Position numbers and translations under genes: made by a program. A stretch of 64,000 nt of DNA from Micropterix aruncella. Taxonomy: Eukaryota; Arthropoda; Insecta; Lepidoptera; Micropterigidae. Shown piece after piece: positions 38,808 through 50,234 of the stretch (position 1 is its first letter; every line of letters begins with the position of its first letter). Location of the stretch: positions 496,001 to 560,000 of the forward strand of contig OX155952.1 of NCBI GenBank assembly GCA_944548615.1, in the 5' to 3' direction. Under the pieces are notes generated by a model, which worked only from the letters and a program-made list of their open reading frames with translations, made no database searches and had not been told where the DNA came from.

Positions 38808-40500
38808 ATGCAGTTCACATTCAACACGTTTTTCGTTTTGTTTTCAGGCGCGTAAATAAACAAAAATGATGGCTTTCCGACCGATGGCTTGGCGAACACA
38901 GGACATACCAGTTGTCCATGCGCGAAATACGGAAATTCCAAGTTAATTCCGTAAACTTCCAACACGCGTGATTTGTCATCGCGAAGGCCAGACGCACGGG
39001 GAATTGCAGCCGTTTAAAATCGAATGGCAAATCCGTTGATTGTCGAGGTTGATTGATGTTACGCAGCATGATGATGACTGATCCTAATTTCTATTGCAAA
39101 TGTGAGGTGGCAATCCAGGCAATCTCAGCGAATTCAAAAATCCTGTGGGATAGTTGACTACCTCATCCTGGTTGATAATTGTATCTATCGATTTGAAAGC
39201 AAACAACTGTCCCTGAATTACATTTTGAATGGTCGCGTTGAGGTCATCGACATATTTACTTTTCACCGCTAATTAGCTCGTTCGGTCAGCCAATTATGGT
39301 TTTAGAACTCCTGCGCTACGTTCGGAAAAACACTCCAACAGATTCCTCCTTCGATTTGGTCAACTGACAGAAATCAGTGTACAATGTGATGACTCCGGTC
39401 GAGGTTTCAACTGCGACTTTCCCTCTACCAATGTACAACAATTGCTTCGAAAACACATCTGCATTTCGATTTTGTTGCAAAAACACTCGCATGTTAGTCT
39501 TCAATCGGAGTGTCTTCACATGTCGCCACAAATTTGATGATTTTAAGCACGCGTTTAGTTCGTCAGCTACAGTTGAAAGTGGAATAACTGGAAGAGGCTG
39601 ACAAAAATCACCGGAAAACAGAATCATGGCTCCACCAAAAAAAAAGTACTCACGAAGAGCTTTCAACGTTCTTGTGAGGCATTGAACATTCGTTCCAAAC
39701 GATCAATTTGCACATCTGTAGAACCTGCGCCATATCGATGTTTTTGGCGATGTTGCAAACTGGGTGTCTCGTTGATTTGCATGTTCAGTGGCATTTACAA
39801 GGTAGAATGTACAATTCGTCCGCCTTCTAACAAAGTCGTTGCTATTCCAGACGAATCTAATGCTGGGTCAACTTCATTCTGCGATCGAATCCTCGCCAAT
39901 ACTAATGAAATTAAGAACCAGTCCCTCAGGGAGCATCCAGGAAGTAAATTCCACCGTTTTCTTTGTTCACAGCATCTATCAACAAATCGTGCGCAGACTT
40001 TTGTTGTTAATTCAATTGATAATCATTCAAATTTGTACGAACAGCTTAGGTTAAAGATTCGGGGTCGTAGTGTTGTTCTCTTTGTAACTCGTGGTTAAAT
40101 GCATCGTGCATTGGACGATCGGGTGCTATCATGCCCGAATACGACAACACTTTATTCGCCATCACTAAACACATGTCTTATATAATGACCAATGTCTCAT
40201 TGAGAATTTCTTCAGGCATTTGCAATGCCGGATATAAAGTTTGCCGACACTCACGATGCAAAACATCCTCAGATATGTGGTCCTCATATTTGACCCACAA
40301 ATCGCTTGGATTCGAAGGGAAACGCGTGTATATGATAATCGCAAACGATGTGCGACTTTTATGCAGTGATGAAGATATGACGGAATATTTGATCGTATTG
40401 TTCAAATTAGAATCGTTCTCGAGCAACTGTAAGAGTTGACACGCCTCACGGTATGTCTTACACAGATGCCCAGCTATTAAAACGTTTCAGTTAAAGTTCT
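38808..40500 (-). pseudogene. Helitron helicase remnant
   Basis: On the minus strand the Pif1-type helicase of a Helitron Rep-Hel protein can be followed in pieces: SRTSFAIIIYTRFPSNPSDL and DHISEDVLHRECRQ (40426-40178); FLISLVLARIRSQNEVD, then IATTLLEGGRIVHSTL (about 39930-39800); FSGDFCQPLPVIP and LWRHVKTLRLKTNMRV (39666-39316); VVNYPTGFLNSLRLPGLPPH (39266-39084); and MLRNINQPRQSTDLPFDFKR (39069-38821). Helicases of this family unwind the donor strand in rolling-circle transposition. The Walker A lysine segment before FLISL reads SLRDW and the motif near AMTNHACW has lost its Gln-rich core, so the protein is inactive. Multiple frameshifts. The Rep nuclease domain is missing. Confidence 0.88.
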
Positions 40501-40775
40501 CAGCTATTAAAACGACGTCGGACCGCGAACTTTATCAATAGTGGGGGGAAGTAGCTGAAAAAGTTTCAGATCTGGCAACCAATGCGCCCTTTTGGATTTA
40601 GATAGTATATGGGTAGACGAGTCTAAAAAGCCTGGGACACAGATTTGTCTGACCCTATAGCTGCGTTGATGACGTCATCAATATGGCCGCCAAATTTTTG
40701 TGTCACAATTGTACATTTTCCTATATAACTCGGATTTTTATTTTGACATTAACCTATATTATGAGTGATTATAAA
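40501..40775. other. Unassigned interval
   Basis: Contains GATGACGTCATCAATATGGC (40672) and no recognisable coding sequence. It may hold an end of the neighbouring unknown element. Confidence 0.4.
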
Positions 40776-41525
40776 TCAGGAGAAAACGCGCTTTCTAACG
40801 GTATATTTAACATCATCAATTGAGTTTATAATAACAGAAATATTTGTAACTTTATTTAAAAAATATTTTTGAATATTGGTTCGAGGAATAATTTCATGAA
40901 TTGAATTTTGAACTTGATTGAGACGGGATACGGCAAATTCATCATACTGTTTTAGTCCTAAAGTAAATGCTTTCGTAACACACTTGTCGGCTTCGACACT
41001 TGGAATTAGTTTGGAGCTCCCTATCGACACCAAATCGCTTTCTTCAAACGGATTTCCTCGTTCGGTAAATACGGTAATATATTTTTTGACGTGGGTCCAA
41101 AACCTTTTCTCAAATGCTTTGTTATCTTCATGATGCTTAGCGCCCACGTTTTTTTTGGTTTTTTAAAAGTGATTTGTTTTCAAATTCCTTAATTTAAGAA
41201 CTGATCCTAGGGCCTGCTACCATCCATTTAAGCAGAGAATTTTCACTATCAAGGATTCCAATAGCTCCACCTTCACCCTTTATAAATTTGTTATTGTGTT
41301 CATGAAGCTGATCGTCAGATATTGCAGAAAACGGTGTAGCAGTTTTGCTGCTTGTAAAGTTGCCACGTAGAAATTCAGCATGTATATCTGGATGTTTTTC
41401 TGGAAGGCCCTAAGCTGTAGAGTGCGTACGAATACTGCCAACCAACGAGAATAGTGGACTGCGTCCAACGCAAATGTCCACGGACATATATCCTTTCTAG
41501 CTGTATTCGGCCATAGCAATTGCAT
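40776..41525 (-). pseudogene. Uncharacterised transposon-type protein, frameshifted
   Basis: On the minus strand from 41525: FALDAVHYSRWLAVFVRTL, then after a frameshift near 41340 PFSAISDDQLHEHNN, KFIKGEGGAIGILDSE and LLKWMVAGP. After a gap the frame 41147-40776 adds FEKRFWTHVKKYI, ERGNPFEESDLVSIG and LGLKQYDEFAVSRLNQVQ. I recognise the pattern (D-HE-NN, KG-GGAIG, W-MVAGP, RGNPFEE) from repeat-encoded proteins of unknown function in many animal genomes, a recollection not checked here. No enzyme motif can be assigned. At least two frame breaks. No terminal repeats were found around it. Confidence 0.65.
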
Positions 41526-41534
41526 TCTAGATTC

Positions 41535-41710
41535 TTTTTTTTTGTTTTTTTTATTTTTTTATTGTTGGGGGTTTTGCTGGTGAGCCCTCAGGCGACTGAT
41601 GTAGCCGATCTTGGCTTTGAATGTGCGTGCACATTTGGCGCAAGTCAAGACACCATCGACGTAATTATACTTTATGGCCGCCGGTGGTCGGGCCTTTAGC
41701 TCGTCGCGCT
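41535..41710 (-). pseudogene. C2H2 zinc-finger tail fragment
   Basis: The minus strand reads [19 protein letters not shown] then [13 protein letters not shown], a CxxC...H finger resembling the last finger of some LINE-encoded proteins. It is preceded by ARPPA and acidic/basic residues. Only about 55 codons remain. A T-rich stretch follows at 41528-41560, and CCTCATAACTGAGCT is repeated nearby at 41730-41800. Confidence 0.5.
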
Positions 41711-41977
41711 TGGCATCTAAGTCGAGCAGCCTCATAACTGAGCTAATATAACTGCTATGAGCCTCATAACTGAGCTATGAGCCACGGACATAACTGAGCC
41801 AAAGTATCGACATACTTTGTAAAGTTAGATGTATGAATACTCAATATAAGTTGCACTAGAAAAGACTCCAGTTTAATAACTGTGTTCCGATACTGGAACT
41901 GAGGACATTTAGAGGTTTTTGACAAAATCCACATGCGTTCTCCACTGATGTTGAAATTTCTTTCACATGCTTTGTTG

Positions 41978-42560
41978 CAGGCGAGGATCTATGGGGGGCG
42001 GATGGGGCGACCGCCCCCCCCCCCCCTCCAACGAGGATTGAAAAAATAATTGTTGACAAAAAGCGGGCAAGATTCCTGAATGACGATTACCTACAATCTA
42101 CAGATTTTATCGTCTACCTACACTGACGATTATACGTCTACACTGACGACTAAACGACTACACTGATACTTTTACACTGACATAAGAGTCTCCTAGGAGT
42201 TTCATGAGCAAGATCTGGAAAGAAAGTTTTAGAAGGGAAAAGAGAAATAATCCCTCTTATTCGGAACCAAAAAATATTCTAGATGTTCTAGATCTGGCCA
42301 ACGAATTCATCTACCCTGGCATACATCGCCTCATCCTTATCATGGCCTCCTTGCCAGTAAGTGTGGCGACTGCCGAAATAAGTTTTTCAACTCTGAATCG
42401 ACTAAAAACCTGGCTACGATCCACAATTGTAGAGGATAGGTTAACAGGGTTGGAACTCCTGCATATTCATTTTGATATTCCAGTGGACAAAGACAAGATA
42501 ATTGAAAGATTTGCAAAGAAAAAACACCGGAAACTGCAATTTGTAATTTAATTCTGTGTT
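41978..42560 (+). pseudogene. hAT transposase C-terminal domain with a G/C-rich left end
   Basis: A 115-residue frame at 42204-42551 contains YPGIHRLILIMASLPVS, TAEISFSTLNRLKTWLR, RLTGLELLHIHFDIP and a basic tail. This is the hAT dimerisation region of the ZMYM-like type, with the usual ERSFS altered to EISFS. Upstream, CAGGCGAGGATCTATGGGG (41978) resembles the left end of such elements. The catalytic core between them is gone, replaced by a short tandem tract of CTACACTGACGA units (42117-42175). No right end or 8-bp duplication could be found. This looks like an internally deleted derivative. Confidence 0.82.
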
Positions 42561-44085
42561 ATGCACTATTATGTATCATTTGCTCATTGTTCATTTAGAA
42601 GTAAAATAAAAACGTACGAGTATATTCATTATTTCTTTTCCCTTTTTAAAATCCTTAGTTACTTATAATTACCTATCTATTCAGCATATTGGATGCCCTA
42701 ACTTCACACTATAATTTATTTTAACTATCTATAGAAAGAAACCCACCCCCACTGCCCACTGCTTTGTTGAATACTTGTACCTAATAGATCTCATGCTTTG
42801 TTGAATGCTTGTACCTAAAAATCTTGGATCTAATAGATCCATTGCGACTAACAGAGGGTCAAATATAAAAAATACAATAATTACATTTCTTACTTAAACA
42901 GTTCAAAAGCCGCCCTATTACTTTTCGGAATGCGTATTAATTACATTGTTGCCATAACGACTTGCTGCATTGTTTTGGCAGATTTTCAGCAACTGTTTAT
43001 GATAAAATAGAAGTCATATATACCATTCGAAAGTTCCGTATTAATCATTATTTAGTGGACTATTTTCGTTGCATAGTCTTGTTAGTGGTGGACATTTGGA
43101 CCATACATTTTTGGTAATTATCCTTTGTAATCTTTTTTATTGCATAAATGGCATTGCGTATAAATATGTTATATCTAATGGTAAAATTGACTTTACGTGT
43201 CATTCCGACGTAATCGAGGCGTAACATACGGATTAAACTGAATAATCCAATTAGTCTGCCATTAACCGTTTTCTGCTGGGAGTTTTTGTCTCAGTATAGG
43301 TACATAATCGCCACTATATAACAGCGTGTAAATCACCTTGTGAAAATATATTAAAACGTATATAAAATTGATTATTCATTATAATAACTGTGCTACATAG
43401 CTAATGAAACGAGCGGACAATGGATAGCCTCTTGACACTTGGTGGCCGTACTGTAACCGCCCGCACGCCGACGGCTAATGCGATATGAACGCTGGAATTA
43501 TTTCCGTTCCAATTATCCGCGGAAAATTACGGAGCACTGCCCTTTATTATATTATATACAGTTTAGTAATATAATATTATAACATTCCAGAAATATTCCA
43601 TCCATTTACAACTGTTTTACTGTCTTCATAATGATTCCGCGAAGCTTGGGCCTGATGGGCTGCTTGTATTTCTTAGATCGGCCCAACTCACAGCGCCCCC
43701 AACTTCAGCTCCCATCCGGCAGCCTACCTGAAGAAGGAGTTAACCTGGAATGGCCGCATAGTGCCGCGAGCTGTATAGAGGGACTGGGACAAAATCATAA
43801 CTCAATTTGTAAAAACATATATTTTGTTGGCAATAATATAAATGTTGTTAAAGCTTCTATATCCTAATTACCATTCGTATATTATTGGTTAAGAAATGTT
43901 TAATACTTAAAATAAGAATATTATAATTATAATTATAAATGTACACCATTAGGTACACCATGAGGTTCCTAAAGTTAAATAAATATATACAAAATTGCAA
44001 TATATAAAATTATCATAACCTAAAAGTCAGAGGTCGACCACCAATCCAATAAACACCCCCCCCCCCCCCACACACACACACAACC
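42561..44085. other. Gene-free interval
   Basis: AT-rich sequence. The 78-residue frame at 43631-43867 has no recognisable feature. A C14 run joined to (CA)n lies at 44055-44083. Confidence 0.45.
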
Positions 44086-44155
44086 GACAGAACGATCAAT
44101 ATCGTTAACACTTCCTGGGGTGACATGATCGCCCGTTGTAATTGATACCTCCAAG
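44086..44155 (+). repeat. Family A hairpin-end fragment
   Basis: CGACAGAACGATCAATATCG to GTTGTAATTGATACCTCC matches the last 70 bp of family A. The preceding C/CA microsatellite replaces the rest. Confidence 0.65.
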
Positions 44156-44384
44156 TGCTCTTAAAGACTATCTTCGTGCAAGCTTTTATGAAACCTTTGA
44201 GTCGCTTTGGAGAAAATCTACGTTTTGCATAGCGAAAATACTTGACATTAGGCGACTGTATTGTTTTAAACTGCTTTAAATTCAAATCGCGCGCTGTTCA
44301 CTACTACGAACACAAGATCGGCACCCGTACCACAATATATAGTGCCCAGGAGACTTACATCATTTGGAAAACACCAATACCATT

Positions 44385-44652
44385 CAAGGGCGGTCCCAGG
44401 GGGGGGGGGGGGTCAAGGGGGTCATGACCCCCCCCCCCCCCCCCCCAAATCTTAAATATATGGCTTATAATAAGCTCCTTATGTAAATACACTTGTTTCC
44501 ATAAATAAATTATTGTATAATAAAGGGGAACTTTGTTTTATTTACAAACCGTTAAACCAATCTCATCGCCCATAACGGCGACCCCCCCCCCCCCCAAACC
44601 TTAAGCCCATAACTGTGACCCCCCCCAAAATGTAAGGCTAGGACCGCCCTTG
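44385..44652. mobile_element. hAT-type MITE, 268 bp, 8-bp target duplication
   Basis: CAAGGGCGGTCC at 44385-44396 and its inverse GGACCGCCCTTG at 44641-44652 are perfect 12-bp ends, and ATACCATT flanks both sides (44377-44384, 44653-44660). An 8-bp duplication and CA...TG ends fit the hAT superfamily. The interior holds long G and C homopolymers near both ends. No coding sequence. It interrupts what may be an older LINE tail (44230-44880), which is not well supported. Confidence 0.9.
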
Positions 44653-44660
44653 ATACCATT

Positions 44661-45901
44661 ACCTTGCTCCGAGATTAATGAATATTTTAGGAAAACACTT
44701 CGATATTTCACGACTGACAGGGGTGGTTCTTAAAAAAAGTCTCATCCAGTGGTTAATTAGCAAAGAGAGAACGGAAAATGAAAGTTATATCTTCTTATAT
44801 CCTCATGATATTTCAAAAACAGCAAAACATTTACACACACACACACAATTTACACACCGCACAACTCTAACATTATATAAATTACTTAGGTATATGTAAA
44901 CAAGAATTAATTCAGCTTTTTATTTTTATAACTTAATATTTTGTACTTGGAGTTATTTCATAACTACTTTTATTATTTAATGATTATACTATTTTTTAAC
45001 GATTATTTTGTTTATTTTATTTCACTTCATTTTTATTTCTTTAATTTAGTAAGATTTTTTTTTTACTATAAAACATCTTTTCATAAAAGTATACTTTAAA
45101 GTTTTCCTTGGAACAGGGACCGCCTAGTTAGGAGTGAATTTTTTTTGTGGAGAACACAAAAAATGCATATTTTGGGTGTAACTCTCACTCCGTATGAGCG
45201 GGATGGTTATACGTCACGGTGCGTCTCGCTCATCTGTTTTGGCCTTCCGAAATGCTGCGGACTCTTCCAATTTTATTATATTCAACACGCTGCCGCGCTG
45301 CCTGCATACGCACGTCGCACATTCAGGCCAAAGGTGGTTCTTTGACGTTGTTATGTTATGACTGTGCTCATTATAAGCATCACCACAAATAAAATAATTA
45401 AAAAAACATCTAAATCAGGCATAACGAGAATTTAAACGGTTTTAGATTCAAGCGACAATAGAATTCTACAGCTCGATTGGCGATTTAGTAAATAATGAAT
45501 AATATTGTTTAAGCAATCAAAACTCATACTATTCTAGGAAGTCAATACCCAAGGTTCTATTTGCGCTGTTAATTATCGTATTTCGGTAAATTTCCTGCTA
45601 AGTCTCTTGAAGTGAATGTACAAAGTCACTGGATCGCGAGATCAAAGGGATCGATCCTGCCTTGGAAGATCCCATTATCTTGGTGGGCCCAGAAATCTTG
45701 TCAGGCGAAGTAAGGTTACAACATTTATGTAGGATCAAAATATGCTTTAATTTGATTGAAATTCACAGGAGACTTCACAAATATATTAAACTATTTTTCA
45801 ATATAATCACCGTCGTGATTGAAACTTTTGTTGTTGGATCATCAGCTTTTTTTATTATTTAGGTAAAAAACAGTCATAAACAATTGTTTTAACAAATACA
45901 C
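44661..45901. other. Gene-free interval
   Basis: AT-rich, with (CA)n near 44835. No domain or repeat was recognised with confidence; the frames at 45145 and 45662 lack any feature. Confidence 0.45.
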
Positions 45902-45921
45902 TAATCCAGGGAGAAGCTACA

Positions 45922-46035
45922 GTAATCCAGGGAGAAGCTGGGTGTTTAATACGAATCTTTTTAATCGGTGCTCTATGACAAGCACGCACCGATTAAAAAG
46001 ATTCGTATTAAACACCCAGCTTCTCCCTGGATTAC
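45922..46035. repeat. Perfect 50-bp palindrome with 14-base loop
   Basis: Arms 45922-45971 and 45986-46035 are exact inverted repeats. The right arm is LINE coding sequence (the start of the linker). A third partial copy, TAATCCAGGGAGAAGCT, precedes the left arm at 45902. It would form a stable hairpin in DNA or RNA. Confidence 0.97.
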
Positions 46036-46789
46036 GGATGAAATCAAGGGATTGATGGCAAAACGGGATAAACTTAAATCTAAATTCAAAAGTGCTCCCT
46101 CCGATGAACTGTGGAATTCGTTTAAGTTGTTGAGGAATCAATGTAACCAATTGTGTCGTAATGCCAAAAGATCCTACATTTGTCGTAATCTTGCAAATTC
46201 GAGCCCAAAGAACACCTGGAAATTTCTTCATTCCCTCGGAGTGGGTAAAACCACGTCAAACCCCATGAACTCCAAATTTGACCTAAATGTTGTCAACGCC
46301 CACTTTGCAAAACCACCATGTATTCTTGAGGATGATACAAAGGCTGCTTCCATAAAGTCTATCCGTGAGGAGGTTCCGCATAATGTAAGCAAATTTACGT
46401 TTTCTCCAGTTCGACAAGCGGAAATAAGAAGAATAGTAAGAGGAATTAAGTCTAGAGCGTATGGATGTGACAACATAAACAAAGACCTCATCCTACCAAT
46501 ACTTGAAATATTTTTACCTACACTCACACATATGATAAATTTTTCTATTTTTAATTCAGTAGTTCCAAATTTATGGAAACAGGCTATTATCATACCCCTC
46601 CCTAAAGTCCAATCGCCAGATTCTGCTAAAGATTTCAGGCCTATTTCAATATTACCAATATTCTTCAAAGTTTTAGAGCGGGTTGTTTACACCCAGCTTA
46701 ATAATTTCTTAGATAACATATTAGATATTAGCTGTAAACTAAAACTAATGCAACAACAAATCACTCAATTGTTTCCTAAAAGTAATTAA
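45968..46789 (+). pseudogene. LINE ORF2 middle part: linker and reverse transcriptase fingers
   Basis: A 273-residue open frame starts within the palindrome. It contains DKHAPIKKIRIKHPASPWIT, LRNQCNQLCRNAKRSYI, AYGCDNINKDLILPI and DFRPISILPIFFKVLERV. In Jockey/CR1-type ORF2 proteins these lie between the endonuclease and the catalytic palm. The frame ends at 46789 before motifs A to C, so neither the endonuclease nor the active site is present. The unmutated frame suggests a recent fragment. It is followed head-to-tail by a minus-strand LINE piece. Confidence 0.85.
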
Positions 46790-46794
46790 TGACA

Positions 46795-47400
46795 CTGAGA
46801 ATATATCTATGTCGTTCAAAACTTCATTATCACATGCAAGAGCGTCTAAAGAAGGTATTTTTTGCGTAGTTTGAATGAAAAGAGGAAATATAGAAAGTAT
46901 CTTTTGAACGTGAGGAGGAAGACCGCGGGATTTTAAAAAGATTTTTTTCCAAAAGGGGTGCAGAGTTGATGTGGTTATGAATAATTTTATATAAGAAAAT
47001 GCTGTCTAAGAATTTTCGTCTTGAATACAGAAAATGCATTTTGTGTGTTGTTACTCTCTCTGCGTAGTCGGTGCAGAGGCTACCTGTCCGCAAGTCTAAT
47101 GATTTTAAACATTTCTTTTGTACCCTCTCAATCCTATCTACGTGAACAGCATACTGGGGACTCCAAACTACACTTCCAAATTCTAGGACACTACGAACAA
47201 ATGCATTGTAGAGTATTTTAATGGTGTTGCCTCTGGTAAAAGGTTTATATACTTACGCGCAGAATCAGTCCCAGTTGTTTAAAAGCCTTAGCTACGATCT
47301 TATCAATGTGAAGGTTAAAGTGCAGTTTGGAATCCAGGTTAATGCCTAGATCACGAATGTTGGTAACTCGAGGTTATTACTGGATATTTTGTAATCAGCT
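46795..47400 (-). pseudogene. LINE ORF2 3' half on the minus strand
   Basis: From 47400 leftward the translation gives TNIRDLGINLDSKLHFNLHI, DKIVAKAFKQLGLILR, FVRSVLEFGSVVWSPQY and RKFLDSIFLYKIIHNHI, the post-catalytic region of an R1/Jockey-like reverse transcriptase. It breaks frame near 47245 and 47095. It abuts the plus-strand LINE piece at 46789 in opposite orientation, but the order is not that of a simple twin-priming inversion. Confidence 0.75.
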
Positions 47401-47861
47401 TTTGTATGACAGTGTCGTTGACCTCCGCCGCCAGCTCTTTCCGCCACTTCTTCCAGAACTAATTTCAGAATATATGCCTATGGCAAATATTTATTCATAT
47501 GTAGGTATATAGTATTAAAATGAAACACACAAAATATAATAAAAAATAAAACACAAAGTGAATTCAAATTAAACTTATAATTATATTTAAAAGTATCGGT
47601 AAAGAATGATTATGGAAATAAAAATTAATATAAAATGTCGTAATATGAAGTTTAAAGAACAAATAAATAAATAATATCAAAATTATAAATGTATAATGCA
47701 GTAATAATGCAGACCTTTACTTTAAAATATGTGTAAAATGTAAAATGACTTATTATATTTTCCACCTCATTTCTACCAAGTTGAAGTAAATGTTGTGTAA
47801 TTTTAAATTTTAATGGAATTGACTTAATATTTCGGCATGTTTTTATAGATTCTTTTACATT
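47401..47861. other. Gene-free AT-rich interval
   Basis: Nothing recognised. Confidence 0.5.
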
Positions 47862-48810
47862 ACATTACATTTTTGTCGTGTCCAATTGACGGCTAAAGAC
47901 CGCTCTTGGACGTGTCGAAATAATTGGGTTAGGTAGTAAGTTTCGTTACTTCTCTTTACTGAACATACATAGGTAGTCAAGAATTAACTACTAGATTGTC
48001 AAACTATAAATATAAATAATCAAAATAGAAGCCTAATATTTGAAGTAGTAAGTAATTCGAAAAGATACGTAGTAAAATTATTCATCTTAATATTCAAATT
48101 GTCAGTAAAATGTTAAATAATCAAATTAAATCTACGTTATGCATTTTAAACTAAAAATACAGATATACCTAAGACCATATAAAATAATCAGACAATAAGG
48201 CTCTACTTTTTAAGTAATTTAAATGGACACAATATTTAAAAAATCATGGCCCTCAAATTCGGCCAGATTATTATAGAAAGGGTTTATATTGTTATACATT
48301 TTGGGCCCTATAAAGCCAAAGTGTCTTTGGGCGATGGATGTTCGGGTTTTCCGTACAATGTGTTTACAGGTTGTAGCGCTACTCGTTGCAATTTTATGCT
48401 GAGTTTCGACATGAATATCTTTACTTCTGTTTTTGCATATACCTGCCTGATGACTAATATCTTCAGCTCTGCGAACAAGTCGTTTGAGGAGTAGCTTCGG
48501 GGCTTCTTGGTAATAACCCGAAGAAGCGCCTTATCTGCTGTCATAAGCGGATTTAGAACAATACGTGTAGACCCTCCCCAAACTAGGATGCCGTATGAAA
48601 TTAAACTGTTTGCTAGGGCATGGTAGACATTTTTGAGGGATTTTAATCTTACACGTTCCGAATATATAAGTCTCCTTATTTTAGTCGCCACATCGTTTAC
48701 ATGCGCATCCCATTTTAAGGGTGTTATCAAATACGAGACTTTTAGTACGATTTTAGTACGTATGATTTTTGAGTTGAGTAATAAAATAATCAAAATTTGG
48801 AAAAAGTTGT
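47862..48810 (-). mobile_element. 5'-truncated LINE on the minus strand
   Basis: Minus-strand frame 48810-48308 contains TPLKWDAHVNDVATKIRRL, LISYGILVWGGSTRIVLNPL and ALLRVITKKPRSYSSNDLF, followed by LKILVIRQVYAK. This is the thumb region in the same style as the 13.9, 19.9 and 60.0-kb LINEs. Its 3' UTR from about 48281 to 47862 is shared with the LINE at 8.67-9.1 kb and ends in TGTAA repeats. Confidence 0.75.
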
Positions 48811-49080
48811 AACTTTGCCCATTTATGGACCACATTATGTCCCATCAATTTATACAAAATCAATTGAAACAATTTTTACAAAACTTATCACGATCACGAC
48901 ACTCGTTAGCAAAGCCAACATAGCCCTCCCCAAAGTCCGGTTTGACTATGATCCAAAACTTAATTTAGAACCAAAAATATTCGAATATAGAGCTAAACAT
49001 TGGCTCATCACACATGCTATTTATAAGATATACGACCTCGAAGAAATATTACAATACCTTTAATATAGGTACATATTTAT
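48811..49080 (+). pseudogene. LINE C-terminal fragment
   Basis: The last part of the frame ending at 49063 reads LEPKIFEYRAKHWLITHAI then YKIYDLEEILQYL. A diverged copy is at 62435-62535. The FK-type C-terminus with a final DEFL-like motif is common in LINE ORF2. Upstream residues are not recognisable. Confidence 0.4.
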
Positions 49081-50234
49081 TATGACAAATAATATCATAT
49101 CTTTAAGATACCTCTATTATTCTTATGTTAAAACATACGAGGTAAACCTCGTAGTAATAAGTTGATAATATTCGATTATGATTATTGTAGTTTTACTTAT
49201 AACACTATTGATCATTTATCTTTTATTTTGTCTGACTTTTGGGTATTTTTAGTATTATTATTACTGATTTGAAAAAAAAGGAATTATTTGTTACATTTAT
49301 ATTTTGCTCATTGTGTTTTAAACAATGAGGATTATGACATATCCAACTGCATATGCAATTTTGGATGATTGAAACACTATTGACTATTGACTATTGTTAT
49401 TTACATCGCTCTTTAAAGTTAAATGTTTAAAAAATTGCCAAAGCATATGTGCCTCAAAGGGTTAAGCCCTTATTGTAATCCTTATTCCGAACAACTACAA
49501 TTTAATATTACTATGAATGATCCTTTGTAACCGTTTTGTAGAAACAATAAAGATATATTTTTCGATAGGCCGCGACACGCAATAGTTCCGAGTTCATAGT
49601 TTCCGAGACCCAGTGATAAGAGAGCTGATGATACGCGCGACGTTGTGAAGTCATCAATCGCCGGGTCGAGGCTTCTGACTCTGTCGCCGGTTAAAACCGG
49701 TGCACCGCCGCTCATTCAGATAAGCTGGACAAATTCCACTTTTTAAAGGTAGGTAACTCAAATTATGTAACAATTATATTAATTACTTATCCCATTTTTG
49801 TGAGATGCGTTTGGAAAAGTTTCGAACACCGTAAAATTAAATTAGGAAAATTAAATTAGGCTACCGACGACAAAACCACAGTTTTTTTTAGATAAATGAA
49901 GAATTTTGTGTTTCAAATGCAATTAAGATTTACGTTCGTAATTCCATGACGTAAGTATAAAGCTCAAGGCTAAATAATTATTGCGCACTAGACATTGTCA
50001 CAGTTTATGCAAAAATGTAATAATTAATTCCGGTTTGGTAGCTTATTACAGAAGGTATGAATAAGTTGTATTAAAATCGCACCGATTGTTCGTGACTTGA
50101 TTCATTATTTTTTTTTCGTATTTATTCAAAATAGTACGAAATCGTAACTTTTTGACTTCAATAATGCATACAAACATACATAAATGATATAAAAATTAAA
50201 TTATTGTGACATTATAACAAATTATTGTGACATA
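49081..50234. other. Gene-free interval
   Basis: AT-rich, apart from a GC-balanced patch at 49560-49715 whose 77-residue minus-strand frame has no recognisable domain. TTATTGTGACAT is duplicated near 50200 and 50222. Confidence 0.45.

Noticed and set aside
43631..43867. 78-residue frame in a GC-balanced patch
   Set aside because: No known domain, no promoter signal and no splice context; reported only as gene-free sequence.
45968..47400. Twin-priming inversion of a single LINE
   Set aside because: The two opposed pieces are not in the order twin priming gives (the junction joins the reverse transcriptase fingers to the extreme C-terminus), so two independent fragments are more likely.
49482..49715. 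77-residue minus-strand frame
   Set aside because: No domain recognised and isolated; could be an exon but nothing supports it.
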